31,092 nt of DNA from Pseudomonadota bacterium (GTDB lineage: Bacteria; Pseudomonadota; Alphaproteobacteria; Azospirillales; Azospirillaceae), in assembly GCA_023423695.1 (NCBI GenBank), contig JAFAFA010000081.1:1-31092 (forward strand), written 5' to 3'. The translations under genes were made by a program, and so were the position numbers. Positions 24,384 through 31,092 of the stretch are shown here, one piece after another. Position 1 is the first letter of the stretch. Each line of letters opens with the position of its first letter. The notes below the pieces were generated by a model, which did not search any database, had not been told where the DNA came from, and was given only the letters and a program-made list of their open reading frames with translations.

Positions 24384-27300
24384 CGGCGGCGGATTCCCGT
24401 CCTGGCTCCTCGAGCACGGCATACGCCGAGCTCCAGGTGACCACCCACTTCAGCTTCCTGCGCGGCGCCTCATCCGCGGAGGAGTTGTTCGCGCAGGCCG
24501 CGGCCCTGGGGATCCCAGCGCTCGGGATTGCCGACCGGAATTCGCTGGCGGGAATCGTGCGCGCCTACGAGGCGGCACGGCAAACCGGCGTGCGGCTGGT
24601 GGTCGGCTCCCGGGTTGAACTGAGCGACGGCACCGCGTTGCTGCTGTATCCCATGGACCGGACGGGTTACGGGCACCTTTGCCGCCTGCTGACAATCGGC
24701 AAGGCCCGGGCTGGCAAAGGAGGCTGCGAGCTCACCTGGGAGGACTTGGCAGATTGGGCTGAGGGACTGCTCGCCATCCTGGTGTCGGATGACGCCGACG
24801 ACCGCTGCGCCCGGCAGCTGGAGCGGCTGCGCCGGATCTATCCCGGCCGTTGCTACATGGCGCTGACCCTCCGGCGGCGGCCAGGAGATGCCATGCGCCT
24901 GCATCGTTTGACGGCAATGGCCGCCGCGTTGCGCGTGCCGACGGTGGCGACCAACGACGTCCTCTACCACGCCCCGGAGCGCCGGATCATGCAGGACGTC
25001 GTTACCTGCATCCGAGAAGGCTGCACCATCGACAGCGTGGGCTTCAGGCGAGAGCGCTTCACCGACCGACACCTCAAGCCACCAGCTGAGATGGCGCGCC
25101 TGTTCGCCAAATACCCGGAGGCGGTGGCCCGCACGCTGGAGATCGTCGACCGCTGCCGCTTCTGCCTGTCCGAACTCCAGTACCAATATCCTGAGGAGGT
25201 GGTAATTCCAGGCCTGACGGCACAGCAGTCGTTGGAGCAGCTGACCTGGTCGGCCGTTGCCGACCGCTATCCCGATGGCGTACCGGAAAAGGTCCAGGCG
25301 GGGCTCCGGCATGAGTTGCGGCTCATCGGCCAGCTGGGCTACGCGCCTTATTTCCTGACCGTCCACAGCATTGTCCGGTTCGCCCGGTCGCGCGGCATCC
25401 TGTGCCAGGGGCGGGGCTCGGCGGCGAACTCGGCCGTCTGCTTCGTATTGGGCATCACCAGCATCGATCCCGAGCGCCACAACCTCCTCTTCGAGAGGTT
25501 CGTCTCGGCAGAACGCAGAGAGCCGCCCGACATCGACGTCGACTTCGAGCACGATCGCCGCGAGATCGTGATCCAATGGATCTACGAGACCTACGGAAGG
25601 CACCGCGCCGCTCTGACGGCAGTGGTCAGCCGGTACCGGGCTCGTGGCGCCATCCGCGACGTCGGGAAGGTCATGGGGCTCACCGAGGACGTCACCGCCG
25701 CGCTGGCCGGACAGATATGGGCTTGGTCCGACGAAGGCGTCGACGAGCAGCATGCAGCGGAACTGAAGCTCAACCTGGGAGACCGGCGCCTCAGATTGAC
25801 CCTGGAGCTTGCCCGACAGCTGATGGGCACACCGAGGCATCTGTCTCAGCACCCGGGCGGCTTCGTGTTGACACGAGACAGGCTCGACGAACTCGTCCCC
25901 ATTGAACCCGCCGCCATGGAGGACCGGCAGGTCATCGAATGGGACAAGGACGACATCGACATCCTCCGCATCATGAAGGTCGATGTCCTCGGCCTCGGCA
26001 TGCTGGGCTGCATGCGCAGAGCCTTCGAATTCCTCAATGAGTACAAAGGCATCTGCCTGAGCTTGGCGAACATCCCGGCTGAGGACCCGGCGACCTACGC
26101 GATGATCCAGCGGGCCGACACATTGGGTGTCTTCCAGATCGAGAGCCGGGCGCAGATGGCCATGCTGCCGCGGATCAAGCCGCGGACCTTCTACGACCTG
26201 GTCATCGAGGTGGCCATCGTCCGGCCGGGTCCGATCCAGGGTGACATGGTGCATCCGTATCTACGCCGTCGCGAAGGGCTGGAGCCGGTCGAGTACCCGA
26301 AGCCGGAACTCGAGGCGGTCCTCGGACCGACGCTGGGCGTCCCGCTCTTCCAGGAGCAGGCGATGCGGGTCGCCATCGAATGCGCGGGCTTCACCCCCGG
26401 CGAAGCCGACAGGCTGCGCAAGTCGATGGCCACCTTCAAGTTCACCGGCGGCGTCTCGGCTTTCCGCGACAAGCTGGTCAACGGCATGGTGGCGCGCGGG
26501 TACACCCAGGAATTCGCTGAGGCGACTTTCAAGCAGCTGGAAGGCTTCGGCAGCTACGGCTTCCCGGAAAGCCATGCGGCTTCCTTCGCGCTGATCGCTT
26601 ACGCCAGCAGCTGGATGAAGTGCCACCATCCCGAGGTGTTCTGCGCCGCCCTGCTGAACGCGCAGCCCATGGGATTTTACGCGCCTGCCCAGATCGTGAG
26701 GGACGCGCGCGAGCATGGCGTCGAGGTCCGGCCGGTCGACGTCCGCGCCTCGCGCTGGGACTGCACCTTGGAGCCGATGGCGGACGGCAGACTGGCGGTC
26801 CGGCTCGGCTTCCGGATGGTCAAAGGGCTGACCAACGCCGCCGGGGCCGGGATCGTTGCCGCCCGCGAGGACCGGCCTTATGGCAGCGTCGAGGACCTGT
26901 GGCGCCGGGCAGGTGTGCCGGTGGCGGCTCTTCGCCAGTTGGCGGCCGCCGATGGCTTCGCTGGCCTTGGCCTGAGACGCCGGGAGGCGGTCTGGGCCAT
27001 CCGGGCGCTCCGGGATGAGTCCCTGCCGCTCTTCGCGGCCGCCGGGGCCGAGCGGGAGGCCGAGGAGCCGGAGGTCGCCCTCAGGCCCATGAGCGCGGGC
27101 AGCGAGGTGGTCGAGGACTATTCGACGACGGGCTTGAGCCTGCGCAGCCATCCGGTGTCGTTCCTGCGCCAGGATCTCCGCCGCCAGGGCATCATTCCCT
27201 GCACCGACCTCGCTCGCACGCGCGACGGACGCCGGGTCACGGTGTCCGGCCTGGTGCTGGTCAGGCAGCGGCCGGGAAGCGCCAATGGGGTTCTGTTCGT

Positions 27301-27634
27301 GACGATCGAGGACGAGACGGGCGTCGCCAACGTCATCATCTGGCGACAGCTGTTCGAGCAACAGCGCCGTGTCGTCCTGAGCGCCAGCATGATGGCGGTG
27401 AAGGGCCGCGTGCAGGTCGAGGGGGAGGTCATCCACCTGATCGCTGAGAGGTTGACCAATCAGACGGACCTGCTGCGTTCCATCGGCGACCGAGGGGAGC
27501 CGATGCCGTCGCGGCCGTGCCGGTCCGATGAGGTCGGAACAGGGATAGCCGGTCGGCAGATGCCGCAGGCAAAGGAGATGTACGACCCCGATCTGCGGCT
27601 CGGGTCCAGTATCAAGCCGCAGAAGGGGGACTGA
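24380..27634 (+). CDS. dnaE2: DnaE2, error-prone DNA polymerase III alpha-type subunit
   Basis: A 1084-residue C-family polymerase. The ATG at 24380 overlaps the imuB stop (ATGA) and starts directly before the PHP domain (about 15-230, YAELQVTTHFSFLRGASSAE, GIADRNSLAGIVRAYEAAR). Palm: GRGSAANSAVCFVLG (about 343) and PDIDVDFEHDRRE with two catalytic Asp (about 380-392). The third carboxylate is in MKVDVLGLGMLG (about 532). Fingers follow, then a C-terminal OB fold (about 950-1030, TVSGLVLVRQRPGSANGVLF). The length fits DnaE2 and not DnaE1, as the tau-binding end is absent. It performs damage-induced mutagenic synthesis together with ImuA and ImuB under LexA control. The downstream sequence is unrelated, so it ends the operon. 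Confidence 0.95.
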   Translation: MTAADSRPGSSSTAYAELQVTTHFSFLRGASSAEELFAQAAALGIPALGIADRNSLAGIVRAYEAARQTGVRLVVGSRVELSDGTALLLYPMDRTGYGHLCRLLTIGKARAGKGGCELTWEDLADWAEGLLAILVSDDADDRCARQLERLRRIYPGRCYMALTLRRRPGDAMRLHRLTAMAAALRVPTVATNDVLYHAPERRIMQDVVTCIREGCTIDSVGFRRERFTDRHLKPPAEMARLFAKYPEAVARTLEIVDRCRFCLSELQYQYPEEVVIPGLTAQQSLEQLTWSAVADRYPDGVPEKVQAGLRHELRLIGQLGYAPYFLTVHSIVRFARSRGILCQGRGSAANSAVCFVLGITSIDPERHNLLFERFVSAERREPPDIDVDFEHDRREIVIQWIYETYGRHRAALTAVVSRYRARGAIRDVGKVMGLTEDVTAALAGQIWAWSDEGVDEQHAAELKLNLGDRRLRLTLELARQLMGTPRHLSQHPGGFVLTRDRLDELVPIEPAAMEDRQVIEWDKDDIDILRIMKVDVLGLGMLGCMRRAFEFLNEYKGICLSLANIPAEDPATYAMIQRADTLGVFQIESRAQMAMLPRIKPRTFYDLVIEVAIVRPGPIQGDMVHPYLRRREGLEPVEYPKPELEAVLGPTLGVPLFQEQAMRVAIECAGFTPGEADRLRKSMATFKFTGGVSAFRDKLVNGMVARGYTQEFAEATFKQLEGFGSYGFPESHAASFALIAYASSWMKCHHPEVFCAALLNAQPMGFYAPAQIVRDAREHGVEVRPVDVRASRWDCTLEPMADGRLAVRLGFRMVKGLTNAAGAGIVAAREDRPYGSVEDLWRRAGVPVAALRQLAAADGFAGLGLRRREAVWAIRALRDESLPLFAAAGAEREAEEPEVALRPMSAGSEVVEDYSTTGLSLRSHPVSFLRQDLRRQGIIPCTDLARTRDGRRVTVSGLVLVRQRPGSANGVLFVTIEDETGVANVIIWRQLFEQQRRVVLSASMMAVKGRVQVEGEVIHLIAERLTNQTDLLRSIGDRGEPMPSRPCRSDEVGTGIAGRQMPQAKEMYDPDLRLGSSIKPQKGD

Positions 27635-28011
27635 GTCTGGACCCTAAGCGGATTTAGGCTGGCACGTCCGGTTCGTTTCCAAGGAAAATCTGACATCTCC
27701 TCCGGTGCGCTTGTGCTGGCGCATATAATCCCTGGGAACAAAGTTGCAGAAATATTATTTAGATCGGCAGCATGAATCCGCTTCCAACCAAAACATACGT
27801 TAGTAGATATCATCACAGAACGCTAAAGACTCCTAAAACCTCTCGGATTATGAAAATCTATGCTGTGGTTTATCTCTATAGATGTGCATTATACTATCAA
27901 AATATTGCACGAAAACTACCTCATGGATGGGATAAAGCGGAAATGGTAATTGGGAGAATCGATCTTACCTTGCGAACTCAATTGTTATGGTCTTGCCAAA
28001 TGGTAAAGTGC
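27635..28011. other. AT-rich intergenic region after dnaE2
   Basis: About 380 bases. GC content falls sharply after about 27720. A plus-strand frame at 27772-28038 has no ribosome site and runs through the promoter of the next gene, so I do not call it. The shift in composition marks the left edge of a foreign segment carrying the gene at 28073. Confidence 0.45.
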
Positions 28012-28039
28012 TTTTCACTGCTGTTAAGTAAGGTATAAT
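28012..28039 (+). promoter_or_regulatory. Probable promoter of the gene at 28073
   Basis: A perfect -10 TATAAT (28034-28039) lies 34 bp before the ATG. TTTTCA at 28012-28017, 16 bp upstream, is a weak -35. A strong ribosome site GGGAGGG (28059-28065) follows. Together these suggest a single, independently transcribed gene. Confidence 0.6.
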
Positions 28040-28072
28040 ACCTCCATTCAGTTAAGCAGGGAGGGTAAAACC

Positions 28073-28828
28073 ATGGCAAGTTACGAAAAAATAATTTATG
28101 ATGAATTAAAACTTCATCATATAACAAATTCAAGTAAATTAGTTGTGCCGGGGCAAGTTCAAATACGTCGTGACGGGAGGCCGCTAGGGCGGTTTTCTCT
28201 CAATGATGTGTTTGATGGTGATTTCGCAAACGTAAAGCCATTGCCTCCTGCTGAAATGTCAGGGCTATCACGAGCAGTTTCAATTGCTTACTCGGTAGAT
28301 GGTCAGGTTGGGGTATCCGGCCCTGCGATCGGGATTGGAAATGCTAAAGCAGATATTAAAAGAAAAGGAGCGCGCGAAATTCAGATCACCTCAACAGGCG
28401 GAACGATCCAAGAGATAGACGAAGGTGCTCTCAATAGGGCATTGATGTCTGCAAAAAAGAGAAAAGATGGACCCTTTCAGAGGAATGATAAAGCAGTAAT
28501 TATTGTTGCGGTAGCCTCCGTTTCTGATTTTTCAATAAAACTCAATGGCGAGGGTGGTGCCCGCTTGGCCGTAGACACTGATCTAGCGGCAACTGTATCA
28601 ATAAGCGCCGGAGTTGACACAACTTCTTCGAGCGAAAGTGGCCTTGTGATCAAATATCCTGAACCCATCCCATTTGCTGCGCGGCTTTGGTTAGTGAAAG
28701 AGAAATTGCTAGGTGGATTTTCGATATCAACGCCAAAGGGTCCACTTGATATTCTTGGCTCTTTGGAAAGTGGTGCGTCATTTACTCCTGACCTTGGTTT
28801 GCGCGATCGTGAAATAGATTTGGATTAG
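28073..28828 (+). CDS. AT-rich 251-aa protein, possibly bacterial-gasdermin-like
   Basis: No signal peptide and no classical membrane helix; beta-rich throughout. Its order of segments recalls bacterial gasdermins as I remember them: VPGQVQIRRDGRPLGRFSLN plus DVFDGD (about 25-50), comparable to the K-x-DG-x-LG-x-L-x-DLF segment; NAKADIKRKGAREIQITSTG and a helix IDEGALNRAL (about 90-123); AVIIVAVASVSDFSIKLNGE (about 141-160); and YPEPIPFAARLWLV (about 199-212), comparable to the family's PLxFGFxAxxL stretch. About 30 residues after the last strand could be a short inhibitory tail. Against it: no cysteine anywhere (many family members are lipidated on an N-terminal Cys) and no protease gene beside it in the window. 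It stands alone between dnaE2 and IS debris. Treat the family assignment as a hypothesis; the gene itself is well supported. Confidence 0.5.
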   Translation: MASYEKIIYDELKLHHITNSSKLVVPGQVQIRRDGRPLGRFSLNDVFDGDFANVKPLPPAEMSGLSRAVSIAYSVDGQVGVSGPAIGIGNAKADIKRKGAREIQITSTGGTIQEIDEGALNRALMSAKKRKDGPFQRNDKAVIIVAVASVSDFSIKLNGEGGARLAVDTDLAATVSISAGVDTTSSSESGLVIKYPEPIPFAARLWLVKEKLLGGFSISTPKGPLDILGSLESGASFTPDLGLRDREIDLD

Positions 28829-28926
28829 TCAGGATAATTTATGAGAAATGGTGAGTGTATCGGCATTCGTTTAAGAGTGCGCATCAGATCCAGGTTTTGA
28901 TAGACGCTCTTGCTCTGTCGAAAGCC

Positions 28927-29476
28927 TCAGGCAGAAATATCAAGAAGAACAAGGCGGTTGACGTTGTAGACGACACCTCTGAGCAATGCTTGAGACCGTT
29001 GCATGAGGTCGGTGCGGGCGGATAGAGCTTCGCCCCACCTCCGCTTCGCAACCGACATAACCGTTTCGACTTTCCAGCGCTGCCGGTAAGCATGCTTGCT
29101 GACAGCATCCCCTGAGTCATTTAACAGTCGGTACATCTCCTGCTGATATGGGTTGGTTACGATGACCTTGATCGAGGGCCGCTTCTTCGCCGGGATGAGT
29201 AGAGTGGACGGCCAATACCTCACTGTTGTATCCGGCATCCGCGATCACCTCGTCGAAGACCATCACGGCGGAGGCATCAGTCGCCAGCGGAACCAGGTTA
29301 GGAAAGTCGCCTGCGGGTCCGGGACGACACGCTGTGCCAAGAGCATTTGCGGACCCACCCACATGGCCAGCGCCCACTTCAGCCAGCCTCGCTGGCCACG
29401 CTCGCGTTTGGCCTGCCAATCGAAACATCGTGAGGTATGGGTGAGCCATAGTCCGGTGCTGTCCAGGATGACCTAA
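28927..29476 (-). pseudogene. IS4/IS5-type DDE transposase fragment, disrupted by IS1380
   Basis: The C-terminal part of a DDE transposase. Reading from 29472: VILDSTGLWLTHTSRCFDWQ (first catalytic Asp), a frameshift near 29310, MVFDEVIADAGYNSEVLAV (second Asp), a shift back near 29210, LLIPAKKRPSIKVIVTNPYQ, then YRQRWKVETVMSVAK, a perfect Y-(2)-R-(3)-E-(6)-K signature with the catalytic Glu. It ends VLLDISA at 28927. A TAG is in frame just before VILD. The two frameshifts and the TAG show that it was already dead. The IS1380 copy begins at 29477, so the N-terminal part should lie beyond the right edge of the window. Confidence 0.88.
29473..29476. repeat. Target site duplication of IS1380, left copy (CTAA)
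   Basis: CTAA borders the left end of the IS. The three bases after its right end, the last of the window (31090-31092), are CTA. This agrees with a 4-bp CTAA duplication of which the final base is just outside. Confidence 0.75.
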
Positions 29477-31089
29477 CCGGAAAAATTCATGAGGGTTGGC
29501 GGGTGTAGCGGCATCCGTTGAGCGGCCGTAGGATTTGGGTGCTGAAGCCAATCCCCGCCGTTTTCGGAGCGCTCACCCGCCATGGTTGATCCTACGCTGC
29601 CACTGCCCGGGCTGTCACCCGTTGCTGGAAAGCCGGTGATCGGGCGCTTTGATGGCGGCCGCTTGTCCTCCGATGGCGGACTGCTGGTGCTGCGGGAGGT
29701 GGCGAAGCGGCTGGGGGTTGCCGATCGTCTGGCCGCCTGCATTGAGGACCCGCGCGATCCCACCCGCACCACGCATTCGTTGGCCGACATCATCGGCTTC
29801 CGCCTGCTGGCGATCGCGGCGGGCTACGAGGACGCCAACGACGCCGCCAGCCTGCGCTCCGACCCACTGTTCAAGATGGCCCTGGAGCGCCTGCCGTCCG
29901 AGCGCGACCTGTGCTCGCAGGCCACCATCTCGCGGCTGGAAAACCTGCCGGATACCCGCGCCTTGCTGCGCATGGGCCGGGCCATGGTCGATCTCTACTG
30001 CGCCTCCTTCCGCCAGGTGCCCAAGCGCATCGTTTTGGACGTGGACGACACCTTCGATGCGGTGCATGGCGGCCAGCAGTTGCGCCTGTTCAACGCGCAT
30101 TACGACGAGTACGGCTTCCAGCCCATCGTCGTCTTCGACGGCGACGGCCGCTTCGTCACCGCCGTGCTGCGCCCGGCCAAGCGGCCCAAAGGCACGGAAA
30201 TCCGGGCTTTCCTGCGCCGCCTGCTCCGCGCCATCCGGGCGAACTGGCCGCACACCGAGATCCTGCTCCGTGGTGACGGCCATTACGCCTGCCCGGAGGT
30301 GCTCGACTGGTGTGAGGCCGCGGGCATCGACTACGTGTTCGGTCTGCCGACCAGCCGCACGCTGCGTCGTCATGTGACCACCCTGGAGGCCAGCACCGCC
30401 GCCCGCTTCCAGGCCACACCCGGAGCCGACAAGGTGCGCCGCTTCAAGGAGTTCTACGATGGCGCCAGCACCTGGAGCCGGGTGAGGCGCATCGTCGCGC
30501 GCGTCGAGGCGGGAGATCAGGGCACCGACACGCGCTTTATCGTCACCAATCTGCGCCATGGCACCGGACGCTGGCTGTATGCGGACCTGTACTGCGCGAG
30601 GGGACAGGCGGAAAATCATATAAAAGCCTGGAAATCCCACCTCGCCGCCGACCGCACCTCCTGCACCAAGGCCACGGCCAATCAGTTCCGCCTCTTCCTG
30701 CACGCCGGGGCGTACTGGCTGCTGTGGAGCCTGCGCTCGCTGATGCCAAAGCGCTCCCGCTGGCGCTCGGTCCAGTTCGACACCTTGCGGCTGCGCCTGG
30801 TGAAGATCGCCGCGCGCATCGTGGAGATGAAGACCCAGATCAAGGTGCACCTGCCGACCAGCGCGCCTGATCAGGCGATCATCCACCTCGCCCTCGGGCG
30901 CCTGCCGCGGCTCATCTGCTGAGCACCGGGGCAGCATGCCCCCGCCGTCACCCGATCCCGTCCACCACCAACTCCGCCCGCGTCACGCCGCCATCAGCGC
31001 GGCGGCGGACGGCGTGCGCCAATACAACCCTACGCTGAGCACCTCCGCTCGGCGACCAGACCGCTCGTTACCCTGGTGAATAAAGGCGG
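29477..31089 (+). mobile_element. Complete IS1380-family insertion sequence (1613 bp)
   Basis: Bounded by imperfect terminal inverted repeats: 29477-29495 (CCGGAAAAATTCATGAGGG) and 31071-31089 (CCCTGGTGAATAAAGGCGG). They match at 12 of 19 positions when one is reversed, including both ends. The element carries one transposase gene and is flanked by CTAA and CTA(A). It has inserted into the IS4/IS5-type transposase relic. Its first 122 bases are identical to the complement of window positions 1-122, which belong to a second, oppositely oriented copy. Confidence 0.9.
29582..30922 (+). CDS. IS1380-family transposase
   Basis: A 446-residue DDE transposase that appears intact. N-terminal KPVIGRFDGGRLSSDGGLLV and LREVAKRLG (about 19-50) and TIIGFRLLAIAAGYEDAND-like sequence (about 68-84) are typical of the family. 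The catalytic residues are in VLDVDDTFDAVHGGQQ (about 156), LLRGDGHYACPEV (about 231) and the Glu of YCARGQAENHIKAWK (about 343). It cuts and moves IS1380-type elements using their inverted repeats. The start is 105 bp inside the left end, preceded by sequence identical to the left-edge copy. The length agrees with the family. Confidence 0.95.
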   Translation: MVDPTLPLPGLSPVAGKPVIGRFDGGRLSSDGGLLVLREVAKRLGVADRLAACIEDPRDPTRTTHSLADIIGFRLLAIAAGYEDANDAASLRSDPLFKMALERLPSERDLCSQATISRLENLPDTRALLRMGRAMVDLYCASFRQVPKRIVLDVDDTFDAVHGGQQLRLFNAHYDEYGFQPIVVFDGDGRFVTAVLRPAKRPKGTEIRAFLRRLLRAIRANWPHTEILLRGDGHYACPEVLDWCEAAGIDYVFGLPTSRTLRRHVTTLEASTAARFQATPGADKVRRFKEFYDGASTWSRVRRIVARVEAGDQGTDTRFIVTNLRHGTGRWLYADLYCARGQAENHIKAWKSHLAADRTSCTKATANQFRLFLHAGAYWLLWSLRSLMPKRSRWRSVQFDTLRLRLVKIAARIVEMKTQIKVHLPTSAPDQAIIHLALGRLPRLIC

Positions 31090-31092
31090 CTA
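31071..31092. repeat. IS1380 right terminal repeat and partial target duplication
   Basis: 31071-31089 is the right inverted repeat of the IS and 31090-31092 (CTA) is the start of its target duplication. The window ends three bases outside the element. Confidence 0.75.

Noticed and set aside
24470..26254. A 594-codon minus-strand open frame opposite dnaE2
   Set aside because: Antisense shadow of dnaE2, whose polymerase motifs are unambiguous.
27772..28038. An 88-codon plus-strand frame between dnaE2 and the gene at 28073
   Set aside because: No ribosome site, no recognisable domain, and it runs through the TATAAT promoter of the next gene.
29615..30937. A 440-codon minus-strand open frame opposite the IS1380 transposase
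   Set aside because: Antisense shadow; the plus strand carries the full DDE transposase.
1..31092. CRISPR arrays, tRNA or rRNA genes
   Set aside because: No regularly spaced long direct repeats and no tRNA- or rRNA-like sequence were seen; the only short periodic repeat is the 4-bp tract at 12051-12098.

Overview
The window looks like accessory DNA, probably a plasmid or chromid, of a high-GC alphaproteobacterium. An Azospirillum-like or other Rhodospirillales host is my best guess. Support comes from the imuA-imuB-dnaE2 mutagenesis cassette behind an alphaproteobacterial-type LexA box (GAAC-N7-GAAC), a KfrA-type plasmid DNA-binding protein, a tyrosine recombinase, a chemoreceptor and a large hybrid histidine kinase. 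The host assignment is inference; the gene calls rest on visible motifs.

Layout. Positions 1-122 are the end of an IS1380-family element pointing off the left edge. A second, complete copy (29477-31089) lies in the opposite orientation at the right edge, so the ~29.4 kb between them is bracketed by an inverted IS pair. Just inside come an AT-rich orphan gene (379-885, with a strong terminator) and an AT-rich, tightly coupled four-gene operon of unknown function on the minus strand (3194 to 1055). An IS relic (3371-3723) separates these from GC-rich host-like DNA: a secreted coiled-coil protein, an Ivy-type lysozyme inhibitor and two small secreted or membrane proteins (4969-6058), a chemoreceptor (6175-7845), a ParD-type antitoxin without a toxin, a hybrid histidine kinase (8463-10841) and kfrA (11001-11990) with a 4-bp periodic repeat upstream.

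A second block of IS relics (12638-13213) precedes an AT-rich YfjP/YeeP/YkfA-type GTPase (13399-14268). Then come a tyrosine recombinase with all catalytic residues, an unknown protein, a decayed minus-strand gene (16470-16840), a membrane protein behind a perfect 14-bp palindrome, and an unknown protein with a cysteine-based possible zinc site. From 19472 to 27634 the theme is DNA damage and signalling: a umuC 3' fragment, a cysteine-rich secreted protein, a DUF202 relic, a single-domain response regulator, and the SOS operon imuA-imuB-dnaE2 joined by overlaps.

After dnaE2 the DNA becomes AT-rich again. Gene 28073-28828 has its own promoter and a layout of motifs that reminds me of bacterial gasdermins; this is a hypothesis from memory. 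It is followed by a dead IS4/IS5-type transposase into which the right-hand IS1380 copy has jumped.

The most interesting undescribed material is the set of AT-rich genes sitting beside IS elements or IS relics: the four-gene operon, the 379-885 gene, the GTPase and the gasdermin-like gene. They look like horizontally acquired, defence-island-type cargo.
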